A stretch of 64,000 nucleotides of DNA, taken from positions 992,001 to 1,056,000 of the forward strand of contig NC_046679.1 of the NCBI RefSeq assembly GCF_009870125.1, in the 5' to 3' direction. Numbering within the stretch: position 1 is the first letter of the stretch; each line of letters begins with the position of its first letter. The notes below the pieces were generated by a model. That model searched no databases, was not told the origin of the DNA, and saw nothing but the letters and a program-made list of their open reading frames with translations. Of the stretch, positions 21,641 to 33,597 are shown one piece after another. The stretch is from Drosophila pseudoobscura. Taxonomy: Eukaryota; Arthropoda; Insecta; Diptera; Drosophilidae. A program made the position numbers and the translations under genes.

Positions 21641-24600
21641 TGTTTTGACCCCGTGTTCATTGGGAGTCAAGTACACACATACCCCGCTCCCATTCCCATT
21701 CTCGAAGATACTCGTACTTTGAGGTTTGTCTGTTGGCACAAGCAACATGCCTCACACACACACAACCACACACACATACCAACACAAACTGACTGCATCC
21801 CTTCCTCCACCCTTTCTGCCACTTGAGGCACGCAGTGGTTGGGTTCCGTTCAACAATAAGTCAGGGCATTAGTCGCTTGAGAAATTGTCTGTTTACCTTG
21901 TTGGCCAACAGTCGCCGCTCCACCGCTTCCATTCCCCCGGTTCCTCGCCCCGCTTGCAGCTTGCCAAATGGAGAGCCAAATGGCACTCAAAGCAGCGCTA
22001 AAATATGAAAAATGAGACGCAGGAAACGAAATTACAAACTCGTTGGCCCCAGCACCAAATCCAAGACGGAGGAGGATGCGGATGCGGAGGCTGAGTATCC
22101 TGCAATCCTGCTGCACCTCCAGACGCGACTCAACGACAAAGAGAGAGAGAGAGAGAGAGAAGAGAGTGCGGGAGAGCGAGAGAGAACCACCTAGAGAGAA
22201 CCCAAATGAAAAGTTGAAGTAATAATTGTGCGGACCACGAGACGACGCTGCGGGGCAGCCTCCTTTTTACACATTTTCATTTGGTCATGTCCGGTTGCCG
22301 TAGCCTTCGTCTCGGTCGCCATCCTTCTACATCCTTGGCGATGGGTAATGTTTGTCCAGACGACCCCAAGTAGCAGCCACACAACACATCTCCTCCTCAT
22401 CCTCCTCCGCCTCTCCAGCAGCTCTTTTTTCTCTGTCAACGGCAAATGTTGCCAGCGCCAAAGGCTGACCACTGCACTGTCGCAGGATACTGGCCAGGAT
22501 AGTGCCCAGGAACGGGGAGGCCTGAACCAGGGACACCTCGTCGCCTAAGTGGCGTTCATCAGTGGCGCTTCGCTGGGCCTCTGTCCTGCTCATCATCTTT
22601 TCCTCTTCTCTTTATTCTTCGTTCACTTCTCTTTGCATCTCTGCCTTCGTGCCTGTGTGTGTTTTCTGCCTTTAGCGGTTGCCGTTTTGGGGTCAAAGTT
22701 CAGACGCCCGCCCTATCCCTTCCCTTACGGAGCTCTCTCGAGTCTTTATTTATCTTTAAGATTTTCAAGTCAGTGCACAGGTTCCTTTTTTGTGTTCGAA
22801 TGAGAGAGAGAGAAGAGATCTCCTCCGCACTCCTGACTTATAGCCACAAGAATGCGTCAGGGTAAGGCTGCTGGACACTCGCTAGCTTACACTGAGAGGA
22901 AATATGAACTTGAACTCCCTTGGACGATCTGTCTCAGATTGCTGAGGAGCTCAGGATATGCCGGGAGAGGTCTGTGCTTCTTTCTGTTACTTTAAATGCT
23001 CTCTAAAAGAGATCTTTCTCTCTGTGAAAAGTAGTAGTAGCTTACTCCTTTCATTTCTCTCAGTGTATGTCTTGCTGGGGGTTTTTTGTCACTGTCCACG
23101 TCCACTCACTGGCCACAGCAGCAGCTGCCATTTGCAGCGTGTCCTTTCGCGTGTGTCCTCTCGCGTGTGTGGCTAAGTGGAAACTGTAGTTTTTCTTACT
23201 TATGTCCTGGCAGGAGAGCCAGGAGCCGCCAGGAGGCGAGCGACTCATAAAGATTTGTGTCTGCGTTTGTGTCTAATGTCTAAGATGTCATAAGTCAAGT
23301 GCTGGTCGCCGCAGTTCGAGAACTCGACTCCTCACGTGTGCCACGGAGGAAGGAAAGGGGAGAAAGCACTTTACTACCATTCTACATACTCCTGTTTCTA
23401 CTACTCTTTATACTGCCTTTTGAAACACTCTTTAACTCCTTATCTTTGCGCTCCTTCAGCTCTCTTTTCTCTGTTGCTTAATTGAGAGAGAAAGAGAGAG
23501 CGAGGAATCGAGAAGAGCATTAAGCAATTACTGAAGGAATGAACGGAGTCGGAGTTGGAGTCGGACTTTGGCCTTTAATTTAATTTGTCACACTTTGCAG
23601 GACACCCATCGACAACGAGGACTTTACACTCTGGCCACAGGAAAGTGGAGCAGCAGCTGCGGTGTCCTTTGGGGGTTCTGCTGTCCTGCCATTTTCAATT
23701 TGACTACAACGGAAGTTACCTGCTGGCGCCAACATCTTACACGACCACTCAAAAGGACACCCCTACACACACACACCCTACTCTCAGGAGTGGAGAGGGG
23801 GATGGGGACTCCGGTGGAGTGGACCGGCACTGAAGTCATTTCCTGTGTGTGTGCCACTGGGGGAACAGGGGGCACAGAGGCACAGCAGCCTGCTCTCCGG
23901 TGGTCCAGTGGTTTTACGAGTAAGTGTCCCATGTGGCATGTGGCAAGGGCAGGAACTGCGGGACTACAGGACTACGGGACTGCGGGGCTGCGACGGCGAG
24001 TAGATTAAATTGGCATCTTTTGTTGTGCCGCCACCGAAGTGACTTTGTTCTCGCAAATGAGAATGAGAGCAAATGAGAATGTGAGCAAATTAAAAGTTGG
24101 CCAAATGTAGGGGGGTGTGCGGGCGGGTTAAGGGGAAGGGTCCTCGGGGGAACCCTGGAGTAAGGAGTGCCCTTAGCTTAGGCGAGTTTTTTTCGAGTTC
24201 TCTGTTTTGGAGATTCCTATTCGAACGGGGAGCCTGTTTAGCAGTTTTGTTTTCTCTCCAGTTACCTTTAAGGATTCCTGCCAGGATATTTCCCCCTGGT
24301 TCTCAATCACACACGAAATTCGCCCGTTTAAACTTCAACGTTAAGATGAGCCTCACTCTGCGGTTCCTCATCCCTCAAGGATTCTGTGATTGTGACCCAT
24401 CCATCCATCAAGTGAAACCTTATTGATGTCCTGCATTTGGTGCTGTCGGAGAGACATTTCCGCGAGGATTCCCAGACGATTAATCGCCGATTAACGAAAT
24501 ATTTACAAAACTCAATTCGGCAGACGATGATACGATGCTAATTAATTTCGCTCTTGCTTTTGCTTTTGCTTTTCCTTTCAGACGAGGCTTTTGCGTTTCT

Positions 24601-27600
24601 TATCTTCACGCTTCACGACATTTCACGCTCAAAATTGATGTCTGCCACTGCTTTCTGTCGCTCTCTAGCTCTCTCGCTCCCCGGCTCTAACCCGCTAACC
24701 CTTTTCTTTGGGCAATTTCCTAATTGAAAAACTTGCCAAATTCCCAAAATACAAGTGTATGAGTGGCACACACAGGGAAATAGTTGGCCAAAGGCACATG
24801 AAACAAGGCAACAATGCTGTAAAATGCTGTAAATGCCATCAGATAGAGATAGATACATACTTGCGTCTTGCGATACTCGGTTGCATTCAACGACTCTTTG
24901 AGATGCGGTTGATTTTTTGGCATGGAAGAAGAAGTTTCTGCCCCTCGCCCCCACTCCCCATTGAAGACGCTGCAGAAGTTTCCTGTGGCTTTGGGTGGGC
25001 CAGAAATGAGTGGGTCGGCCTGGGGTTAATGCAATTTGCGGCCATTCGAAGTCCAAGTACGAGCCATATCTGATTCGGATTGTGGGGTTAGCCACACAAT
25101 TTATGATCCGCACACTTTCGATTTCTTCTGCGTGTCCTTCCTGGTAATTGGAAGGACTCTGCTTCGCATATGAATCGAATGGTCGAATGGCAGAGCGGTC
25201 GAGTGCTTCAGACGGGGAACAAAACAAGTTAATTAAACGCTTTGGCCGCCGCAAAAGAAGGAAAGTTTTCGCTTTCTCTTTTGCATGTGCTATCGCAGTC
25301 CTGGCATCGGGCATTGCCTCTTTCTCCGAGGGAGGCCTTTAATTATGGAGATTTGTATGCCGCTGCGGCATCCGCTCTCTGCCTGGAATCTCGGATTACG
25401 TCTCACATGTTTTTCTGTTTGGGGCGGTTGGGGGTAGCGCTTTTCTATGTAAATTTATTATTTATTAACATAAATTATGGTGTGCTCTTGTGGTCACTCG
25501 TCGTGTCGCGTCGCGTAATTGAAGAAGCGTCCGTCTCTGATTTTTGGGGTTGTGCTGATGTCAGCGATGCCCCTAATTAACTGGCAATTTGTTTGCCAGA
25601 AGAGTCATCCCACATGCCACATGCCACATGCCACACGTTCGTTGGTCATCCAGGGGTGCGGTGGGAAAGGAATGGGTGAAAGTTTCTGCTTCTTCTGAAT
25701 ATTAACTTGGTATATAAGACTTATATAAGTCCCTTGCCTCCACTAGCTGAAATCGGCTATTCAAATTCTCTATAGAGATTAACCCACCATACATTTACAT
25801 GAACATATGTACATCCGGTACATATTCGGTGACTCATTCTATGAATACCCCCCAAGAATGTTGGAAAGGGTGAAATTATTCTCCAGAAAAGCGTGAATAA
25901 TACTCGATAACTCCAATTTCAATCTTCGAAAGCTCAATCCGTACATGAAAACACTTCAAAGACACACTTTCTCCTACCCTTAATATCCTTTCGAAATGCC
26001 CTGAAATGTAGGCAACAGTTTTTAGTGACGTCGCGACGCGTCGTCTCCCCATCTGCTCAGGCCTCTAACAGTTACAATTTAACATCCAATTAACACGTAA
26101 AGCACTCACCCATATGCCCACATGTTTACGTCCATATATGTAGCTGTGTGTTTACTCCAGTACTTGTTGTTGTTGTTGTTGTTGTGTGGTACGTGTTAAT
26201 AAAACTAATTTGATTAGCTAACTAGTAAGTAGTGTAAGTAGCGGTTTCCCCACACACATGTCTATCTGTTTGCGTATGCCCAAGCCAACAGACCCTGCCA
26301 CACTGCCACTGCCACACTCTCTTTGTGCCACCTAAAACAACAACCACACTGTGCTTTAGCCTGAGACTGAGAGGGGTGTTTACAGGAGGCGGGGAGCGAG
26401 TGGTGTATCGCACACGTTTGGCATTAATTTAATCCTTCCGCAGAATAAAGTGATAGCGCGCGGGGCTCTCCCTCCTCCTCCGGGCCAGGCCACTAACAAG
26501 GCAAACACATTAAATATTTATGCACATACATCCAAGCCAGAGCCCTTTAAAGGATATGTGTGTGAGCCTTTTAATTGCTGTCGTCAAAGGCTGAGGTAAG
26601 AATAATTGCAAGATTGGGAATAATGTGTCAAGTTAGACGATGATTGAGGCGGAGAAACAGAGAGGCAAAGGCAGATTACATCAAAGAGCACACACAGATA
26701 CTCATACCCACGCAGATACATTCACACTTTTGAAGTGTCAACAGGCAAAGGCAGCAAAGCAAAGAGAGAGAGAGAGAGAGAGCAGAGACAGCGGAGACAG
26801 GCAACGTGGGTTATCCATCAGGCGGCATCTTTCACTTTTGTCAGCGAAATAACAATGGCCTCTTAATTACGCCTGTATCTGTGCTTGCATGTGTGTGGTA
26901 TGTGTGTATCTGTGTGGCAGGCAGTATGTGTTTGTTCAGTCAGATGTTTGCCTGACACTTTCCTTTGGCTGCCTGCTGTCCTGCCGCCCTGCCGCTTGCT
27001 CTTGTGGCCAACACTTGTTGGGCAGAACTTTTCTTCTTTTTGGCTTCTTCTTATTTTTTTTCGTACGTCTTCCGTCTTTGACTTTGACTTTCGACTGGTT
27101 CTGGGTTCTGGCCACAATAATGAGCATACAGGGCACCTCCTGCTACTCTGCTACCCTGCTATCCTGGCATATGTGGAGGAGCAGCCAGTACCCAACAGCC
27201 AACAGGATGTTAATTTCAATTTAAATGCTCGACAGCCTGGACTTCTCCTTAGCTACAGCCCCAGGGCATATGGCTCCCTTTTAGCATGTGTCCGTGTCCG
27301 TGTGTGTGCCTGGGAATGGAATGTCTCAAGCTCAAGCTCAAGCTCAAGTTTTGTCCACTTTTGGCCACTTCCTTGACTGGCCAACACTCTTTGACCTCTT
27401 CTGCAATTGCATTTGGGAGCCTGCGGCAGAGCCTTGACTCTGGGAGTCTATTTCTGACTTTAATTGGATTCTTTGTGCCACTGAAACTCGAGCTCAAAGA
27501 TTGAAATGAATTCATTTGTGGCACACACACTCTGCCCAGCCTCTGCTCCTGCCCCTCTTTAGCTCTATCTTTTGGTTGCTCTCTTGACTGCTTCCTGTTC

Positions 27601-30010
27601 CTGTTCTTCCCGCTGTTCTCTTCCTGCATGATTCTTCGTTCACGAAATGAGTCCCTTTTTCCCAGAGATCTTTGGCCACTCATTTTCGCTAATTAAAATG
27701 GCATAAGCAAACAGCCAGAACCCCACCCCCCCCAAATGAAAGGAAATCCATTTACATTTATGAATTATCGGTTTGGTTCGGTTCGGTTGTGGCATATAGC
27801 ACACCGTCATGCCCCCCTCGATGGTTGCCTCATAATTCACATATCGAAAGTCGGGGCTAAATCTTGGCAGGAGCGCGAAAATCACGTTCCGACGGAGAGA
27901 AAGTTTCGCTGGGGCATGGATTTTACTGGCATTATTGTCTTTTCAGCTAACCCAAAGAGGCATGCCACACCCCCTCCTGCCGCTGCTTGTGCTGCTGCTG
28001 CTGCTGCTGCCATCGACCACAACAGCTAATTAACGTTAATTTATTAAATCAGTGAGTAAGTAAAGGCATCCTGAAGTAAGTTTGTGTGTAGCAGGAGTGG
28101 CAGGAGCAGCGCCAGAAGATAAAAGTTGCACACGACTCTTGGAGCTTAAGCACTTTGCTTCAGCTGGGGGTTTTTCTTAGCTGGAAAAGCATGAAAACCA
28201 CACGCAGCAATTATTAATTCAATTATTTTAGCGCAAACAGAGAGCCACGGCACCACCTCAGAGTCTCAGAGCCAGAGACTCCTCGAAGATGCGGGAAGGA
28301 AGATGGGAAGGATAGCTGCTGTGTGGCATAAATGAGTTCTCTTCGAGTCCCTTCGAGTGTGTCTGTGTGTCGCTGTGTATCTGTGTGACTGGATGAAATA
28401 GAGTAGCACAAACACAATTAAGACAGCAGCAGGAAAAGAAAGAGCATGGGCACAGGGAATGGGAGATGGAAAAAGAAAAAAGAGCGAGTGGCACAAAATA
28501 AAGTGCGGAAATTTAATTAGGAAATAAGAAACGAATGAAAGAAAGAAGTGGAAACCAAAAAGCAGGGATACCTGATGATGGGATAGACCCTGCTGGTGTC
28601 CACACACACACACACACACACACACTTGCACCCGCAACACGGATATGTGAATTAATAACAGCATCCGTTTCCGGTGCAAAAATGGTGCATGCCCCAAAAT
28701 AAGGAGCATTATAATAATAATATTAATAATGAGGCGAGGCGAGGCGGCAGGCGAGTGGCCAAAAATCTGCATCCGCAGCGGACAAACGGCAGACCCGGAG
28801 AACGACGCCAAACGGCGGACAACGTGTCCGTAACAACTTCCGGAATGGAGTCGGACTCCGTCGGACATTTCATTGTCGCAGAAGCAGAAACAGCAGCGGA
28901 CTCGGAGTGGGAGGCAGGAGCAGGGAAAAAGTTTCGATTCCCCAAAGCGAAATGTAGGTAAATTCTGTTGGCTGGAAAATGCAAAAGTTTTCCCCAAGTT
29001 AAAGTTAAAGTCACCTGCACGGGTTCCCAAACTATACCAAACCCACGGAAGGAGGGAAGTGGGAAGTCCCTTTGTTTCAATTCATGGCACAGGACAATTG
29101 GCTGGGACCGGGACCTCATCAGGCATCAAGGTATAATTCCGAGACCGGGGGGACTATTTCATTTTACGGCCAAAGTGGCGGCATTTGCATAAAGTTTTAT
29201 TTTCTTTGACCCGCACTTTCTTTGGGGATTTCTTTGGTCCGAGCATCCTTGTTCCTTGTTGTCCTCCTGTCCCCCTCCTGGCTGCTACTGATTTCCATTT
29301 CCCGTCGTCTACTTTGTCGCCAGGAAGTGATTTCCTGCAGCTGCAGCGCAGCTACGATTGAAATTCAATATCTTCTGTCTTTCGTATGCCTTTGGCCCCA
29401 TCCAGGGGAATGGGCGTCTTCCAGGGGGAAGGGAATGGGAATGAGGATAGATACCCAGGGGATAGGAGGGGGCATGAATGTACATATCTGTTAAAGCTAG
29501 AGATCCTATGGTTAAGCTTTAACAAATGCCCAAACCCTCAGCCGCACATCGCACATCACACATCACTCCATTCGACATCATTCACTCTCTAGGACCTTCC
29601 TCCAGAACCATGAAAAAGGTAATTTGAAAATCAAACAACGCCAGGACGATGATGATGCCGCCTTCGATGCGTCCTTCTTCGGTGTTCGAATGTTGGCTCT
29701 GTGCAAATCCTTTCAATTGCTGCAATTTACTGGATAAATAGGATCAAAATCGAATTTAAACGGTAAACAAATTTCTCCCTCGCTCGTGATTTCGATTTTT
29801 TATTGACAGAACTTTTCACTTACTCGCACGAATATGTTGCAGGAATAAGCTGATTATGCCACAGCCGCCCCGCGACGACTACAGAAATACGAGCGGGATA
29901 CAAGGGTGGTACAAGGGGGTTGTCTACACACCTACAGCCCTATGTCTCGGAACCCACATAAGAGCAAACACCCTCTGTCCCCTGTCTACTCTTAAAACCC
30001 CATTTACATA
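21641..30010. other. Noncoding stretch, microsatellite-rich
   Basis: I see no supported gene. Repeats include GA near 22138-22165 and 26763-26782, GTT near 26166-26185, CACATGC near 25609-25635 and a CA run at 28601-28625. The longest open frames (24613-25314 and 28266-29030, minus) look like chance. Confidence 0.6.
28601..28625. repeat. (CA)n microsatellite
   Basis: Uninterrupted CA dinucleotide run. Confidence 0.95.
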
Positions 30011-30209
30011 TGCGTTTTCTTGGCGATTTTAAACGCCTACTACCATACAAAGGTGATTTTAGAGCGAACGGTTTTGAAGCGTTTTTAAACGCCTTAAGCC
30101 TATACACACACGTTTTTTTTACCGTTTATAAATGCCTGATACTTTCATATGTTTGTACATATATGTATGCCGCTTTCATGCGAGCGGTTTTCTGGCGTTT
30201 TTTAACGTC
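30011..30209 (+). repeat. Four spaced copies of a GCGTTTTTAAACGCC-like unit
   Basis: A near-palindromic 15-base unit occurs at 30023-30037, 30079-30093, 30122-30136 and 30195-30209. Upstream of three of them a shared tract (GCGGTTTTCTGGCG and variants) extends the similarity to about 27 bases. Spacing is irregular (56, 43 and 73 bases), which fits a cluster of binding sites better than a satellite. Confidence 0.55.
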
Positions 30210-32034
30210 TTGCAAAAATATTTTAATAAAATTTTCGAATTTTCACCACTTGAATGGTTTTTTCTATCCAGTGGCAAGTGGCAAGTAGCAGAAACTATTT
30301 ACGTTCCCCGAAACAAAAGTGAAATCATTCGATTTTATTTATTTTCACTCCAAAAAGTTCTTCTCACCCTCTCTACGCGTCCCCCTTTCCATCTCCTTTC
30401 GTTCGAGAGGAAAACTTGTGTGCAAAAAGGCAACGCAACCGAAGAAAACTTTCAAGAAAACTTTCTTGCTTTTCTCTGGCGTTCGCTTTTCCTTTTCCTC
30501 CCACAAACATAAACAAGATTAATTTCACATGTTTTCCGTGGAATGAAGGATGGGGTGGGAGGAGGAGGACGAGGTGGGGCAGGGGCAGGGGCAGTGGAGA
30601 GGGTTAGGAGTTATTACTTTGATTATGTTTATTCTAGTCATGGAAATCCGTTCGAATGCCCGTTTCATGTGCACTTCATTTAATAAGACTCCCATCCCAT
30701 GGCCCCACCCCGTGGGTATGGAGTGGAGCCGCGAATATTTATACTCGTAGACACATTCCATGGCGTTTTCGCCTACTCTGCTCTGCTGCTGTTCTTTTGT
30801 GTGATTAGCCAAGTGAAAAAACAAGAGATTAGGCCCGGCAACTATTTCCAAACTTCATTTGCGACACTCGAACGGAGGAGTCCCCATCTCTACCTCCACT
30901 CTGGAAAGTTCTTTAAAGACTGGAGGTGAGTTTTGGGGCAGACGCATCCCACACAACTCTTATAATACTTGTCTGATCTATTCATTGCCATCTGCAATAT
31001 AACTTATTGGAGTTACAAAAGACATTTGGGGAGTTATGCGTAGTTTAGCCCCGAGCATTCATTGGCCCTTCTTAGTACCATCTGGAAGTCCTTAGTCATC
31101 GTATAAGTTCTTTCTATTGACTTTAATCCACTATGAGGCTATTTCTAACTTAATTTGCGACTTCCTCTCCCTCATTTAATCTTTCTTTAATGGAAAATGA
31201 GGTCACTTTATGCAGAAGGATCCCCCGTCGAACATTCCTGATCGACAGAAGCATCGTCTGAGATCTTAGTCTCTCTCTCTGCCAATTGCTGGGAAACTTG
31301 GCCAACATCCAATGTGCACAGAATACATCCCACTGCAGAATCTGCACCTCGTCTGTCTGCCTCTATAACATATCTCAGTCTCGTACTACTCGTACTATAT
31401 CTCTGCCGGCAGTGGGGCAATCTCCATCTCCGTCTCTGTGCGGAGTCGGCGACTCTTAAGTGCTTTTAATTACTCGTGTGTCCACTTAAGTCTCAATATC
31501 GCCCGCCGCCAGCAGCTTCCGAAGCGAGCAAATCACACGAGCCACGATGTGCCACACGCAGCGCTAGAGGAGGATCGGGGTATACGATCCGCTCCGCTCC
31601 GCACTCTAAATAAAGCATAACAATTTATGAAATTATAATTTCTTACACTTAATAACAGGCCGCCAAGTGATGGGCGTGAAACGAGTGAAACGATGGGGCA
31701 AGGCAAGCGAAAATTCAGGAGAGGAGACATCGCAACGTTCTATAGAGACATCAGCGAGTGAGACGTTAAGGCAGGTGGCGGCTGCTCCGCGATGTGTGGC
31801 AACTTGTGTGGCAAGAGCAGAGCAGAGCAGAGCGGAGCAGCAGCAGACGTTGGGCGCAATTAGAGATGCCCCACCGCTATATTTGGCGGAGTTCCCCCAT
31901 GCCCCATCCGTTGGAGATTAGCAACGGATTAGATGAATTTATGACGCTGTCCGATGCTGTCTGATGGCTTTACTAGCGGCTTTTCGCACATGCACAGGTA
32001 GAAGAGACACTAGGAATAGGAATAGATTGTCGGA
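30210..32034. other. Noncoding stretch downstream of the CP110-like gene
   Basis: I see no supported gene. The right end holds the 3' flank of the CP110-like gene. A short AGAGC tandem repeat lies near 31817-31838. Confidence 0.55.
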
Positions 32035-33597
32035 TTAGTCGACAGCAGGGCTTGATAGCCTCTTTACTTCGCCGAGCATCTGATCGATGAGGATCTGCTG
32101 CTGGGCCTCGAACTGCGCTTGGAGGCGCTGCTGCTCCTCCGCCTGCTTGGATACGAGCGCCAGGAATCGCTGGCGCTGCTCCTCCGCCTCCGCTTGGTGG
32201 ATCGTCAGTGCAGACAGCGTTTCCTTGGGAGTATTCGAGGGAGGATGAGTAGTCGTCGATGCCCTTCCCCTGTCAAAGGCAGCGGACTGCCTCGGACTGA
32301 GTGGGAGCTGCCTTCCCGCCACCTTTTGCTTAGCGTCCCGCATGAGGGAGGCCTGTGGGTCGTAGCTGCGCCTGCGCTGCGTGACGCTACTCATCGATGA
32401 AGCAAAGTTGTGGCCGCTCCAGGAGACATTGTGGGGTGGGGCAGGGCGTCTCGGAGAAAGAGAGAATCTCCCTTTGGACTTGGGTTTCTTCTCCAGGCTC
32501 TGCTTCCGCTGTTTGGGCTCTTCATTCGCCCCTTTTTCTGGTCCTTTCTTTGCCTCTTCTTGAGTCTCCTTTTCCTGGTTTTTCGTTGTCGGAAAACGGT
32601 TTGTCCTTGGAGAATTAGGACAGCTGTAGACGATGGTGTTCTGCCGCTTCCACAGTTGTGGGTGTAGCTGGAGACTGGACTCTGTTTCCGAGTGCTTCCG
32701 CTCGAGACTGGACTCTGTGTGGCGTTGCGGCATCGTGTGGAAGTTGGCCTCCGTGTGGCGGTGTGGCATCCTCCGGAGAACGGGATGCGTGTTGGAGCGC
32801 AGCAGAGGCGCTATCTGGAGGACGCCCCAGGGCAGAGTCTTGGCCACTTGGATGAGTTTCATCGTGTGCTTGTGCTCCAGGCTTAGGTTCTGCTGCTTCT
32901 CCCTCTCCCTCCGCCACTTCTCCTTCCTCTCCTCCTCCAGTTCCTGCTCTTTCAGCTTCGACATGGCTCTGGGTGGGCCAACGATCAGGGGCTTCGCAGG
33001 AGGCGTGGCACGAGCGACGAGGCTTTTGCTGGGCTTCGCGAATAGCGGGGCGCACAGCTGCACCGCCGCCCGCTGGACGGCCATCAGAGGGGGGTCCTCG
33101 ATCAGCACGGAAGACGACATGCGGATGGCCGAGGGCGGTGAGGGGGGAGTCCGTGGCGGGGGTTTGATGATCCTGTTGAGGCCATTGTCGTAGATCAACG
33201 TTTCAGAGCGCTGCAGCTGCTGCGGGAAGCGTCCTACTACAGATAGAGGGGGAGCTTCTTTTTTCATTTCGGGTGCCCGCAGAGAGCGAACCTTGGATTT
33301 GCGTCCATTTTTCTCCTTCAGATACCCCTCGATGGCCAGGGCGGTGGAGCGATGATTCTGCATCTCCCGCCGTCGCTGGGGCGTCATCTGTGGATGGTTT
33401 GAGGATTATTCAGAATGGGTTTTCAAATACTCTCTGGCATCTCTTACCAAAGGAGGAATAATGGGGGAACCCTGGTGGCTAAAAACAGAGATAAATGTCG
33501 TCTCCTGCTCCTGCTCCAGCTCCTGCTTCTGCGCCTCCACCTCCGGCAGGAGTTTCAGCGCCTGTTCGTTGACCAATTGGAGCCAGTATTCCATCAT
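32035..33597 (-). CDS. CP110-like centriolar coiled-coil protein
   Basis: My model is complement(join(32035..33387, 33448..33597)), giving 500 residues with one short GT-AG intron in phase 0. Across the splice the protein reads FISVFSHQGSPIIPPL then MTPQRRREMQNHRSTALAIE. This matches the conserved N-terminal motif of CP110 (a phenylalanine-rich box, then PL, then KRKEMQ and an alanine-rich helix). A basic coiled coil follows at about 193-220, a Ser/Pro-rich middle, and a glutamine-rich coiled coil at 447-500. CP110 caps the distal end of centrioles and limits their length and cilium formation. The vertebrate C-terminal calmodulin-binding part is not seen. It may be the fly Cp110 ortholog or a shorter duplicate. 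Confidence 0.72.

Noticed and set aside
24613-25314. 233-codon open frame on the minus strand
   Set aside because: Composition is irregular, there is no recognisable motif, and comparable frames overlap on the plus strand. Chance is the simplest reading.
28266-29030. 254-codon open frame on the minus strand
   Set aside because: It reads through a CA microsatellite (CVCVCVCV) and poly-leucine/isoleucine stretches, with no domain and no splice partners.
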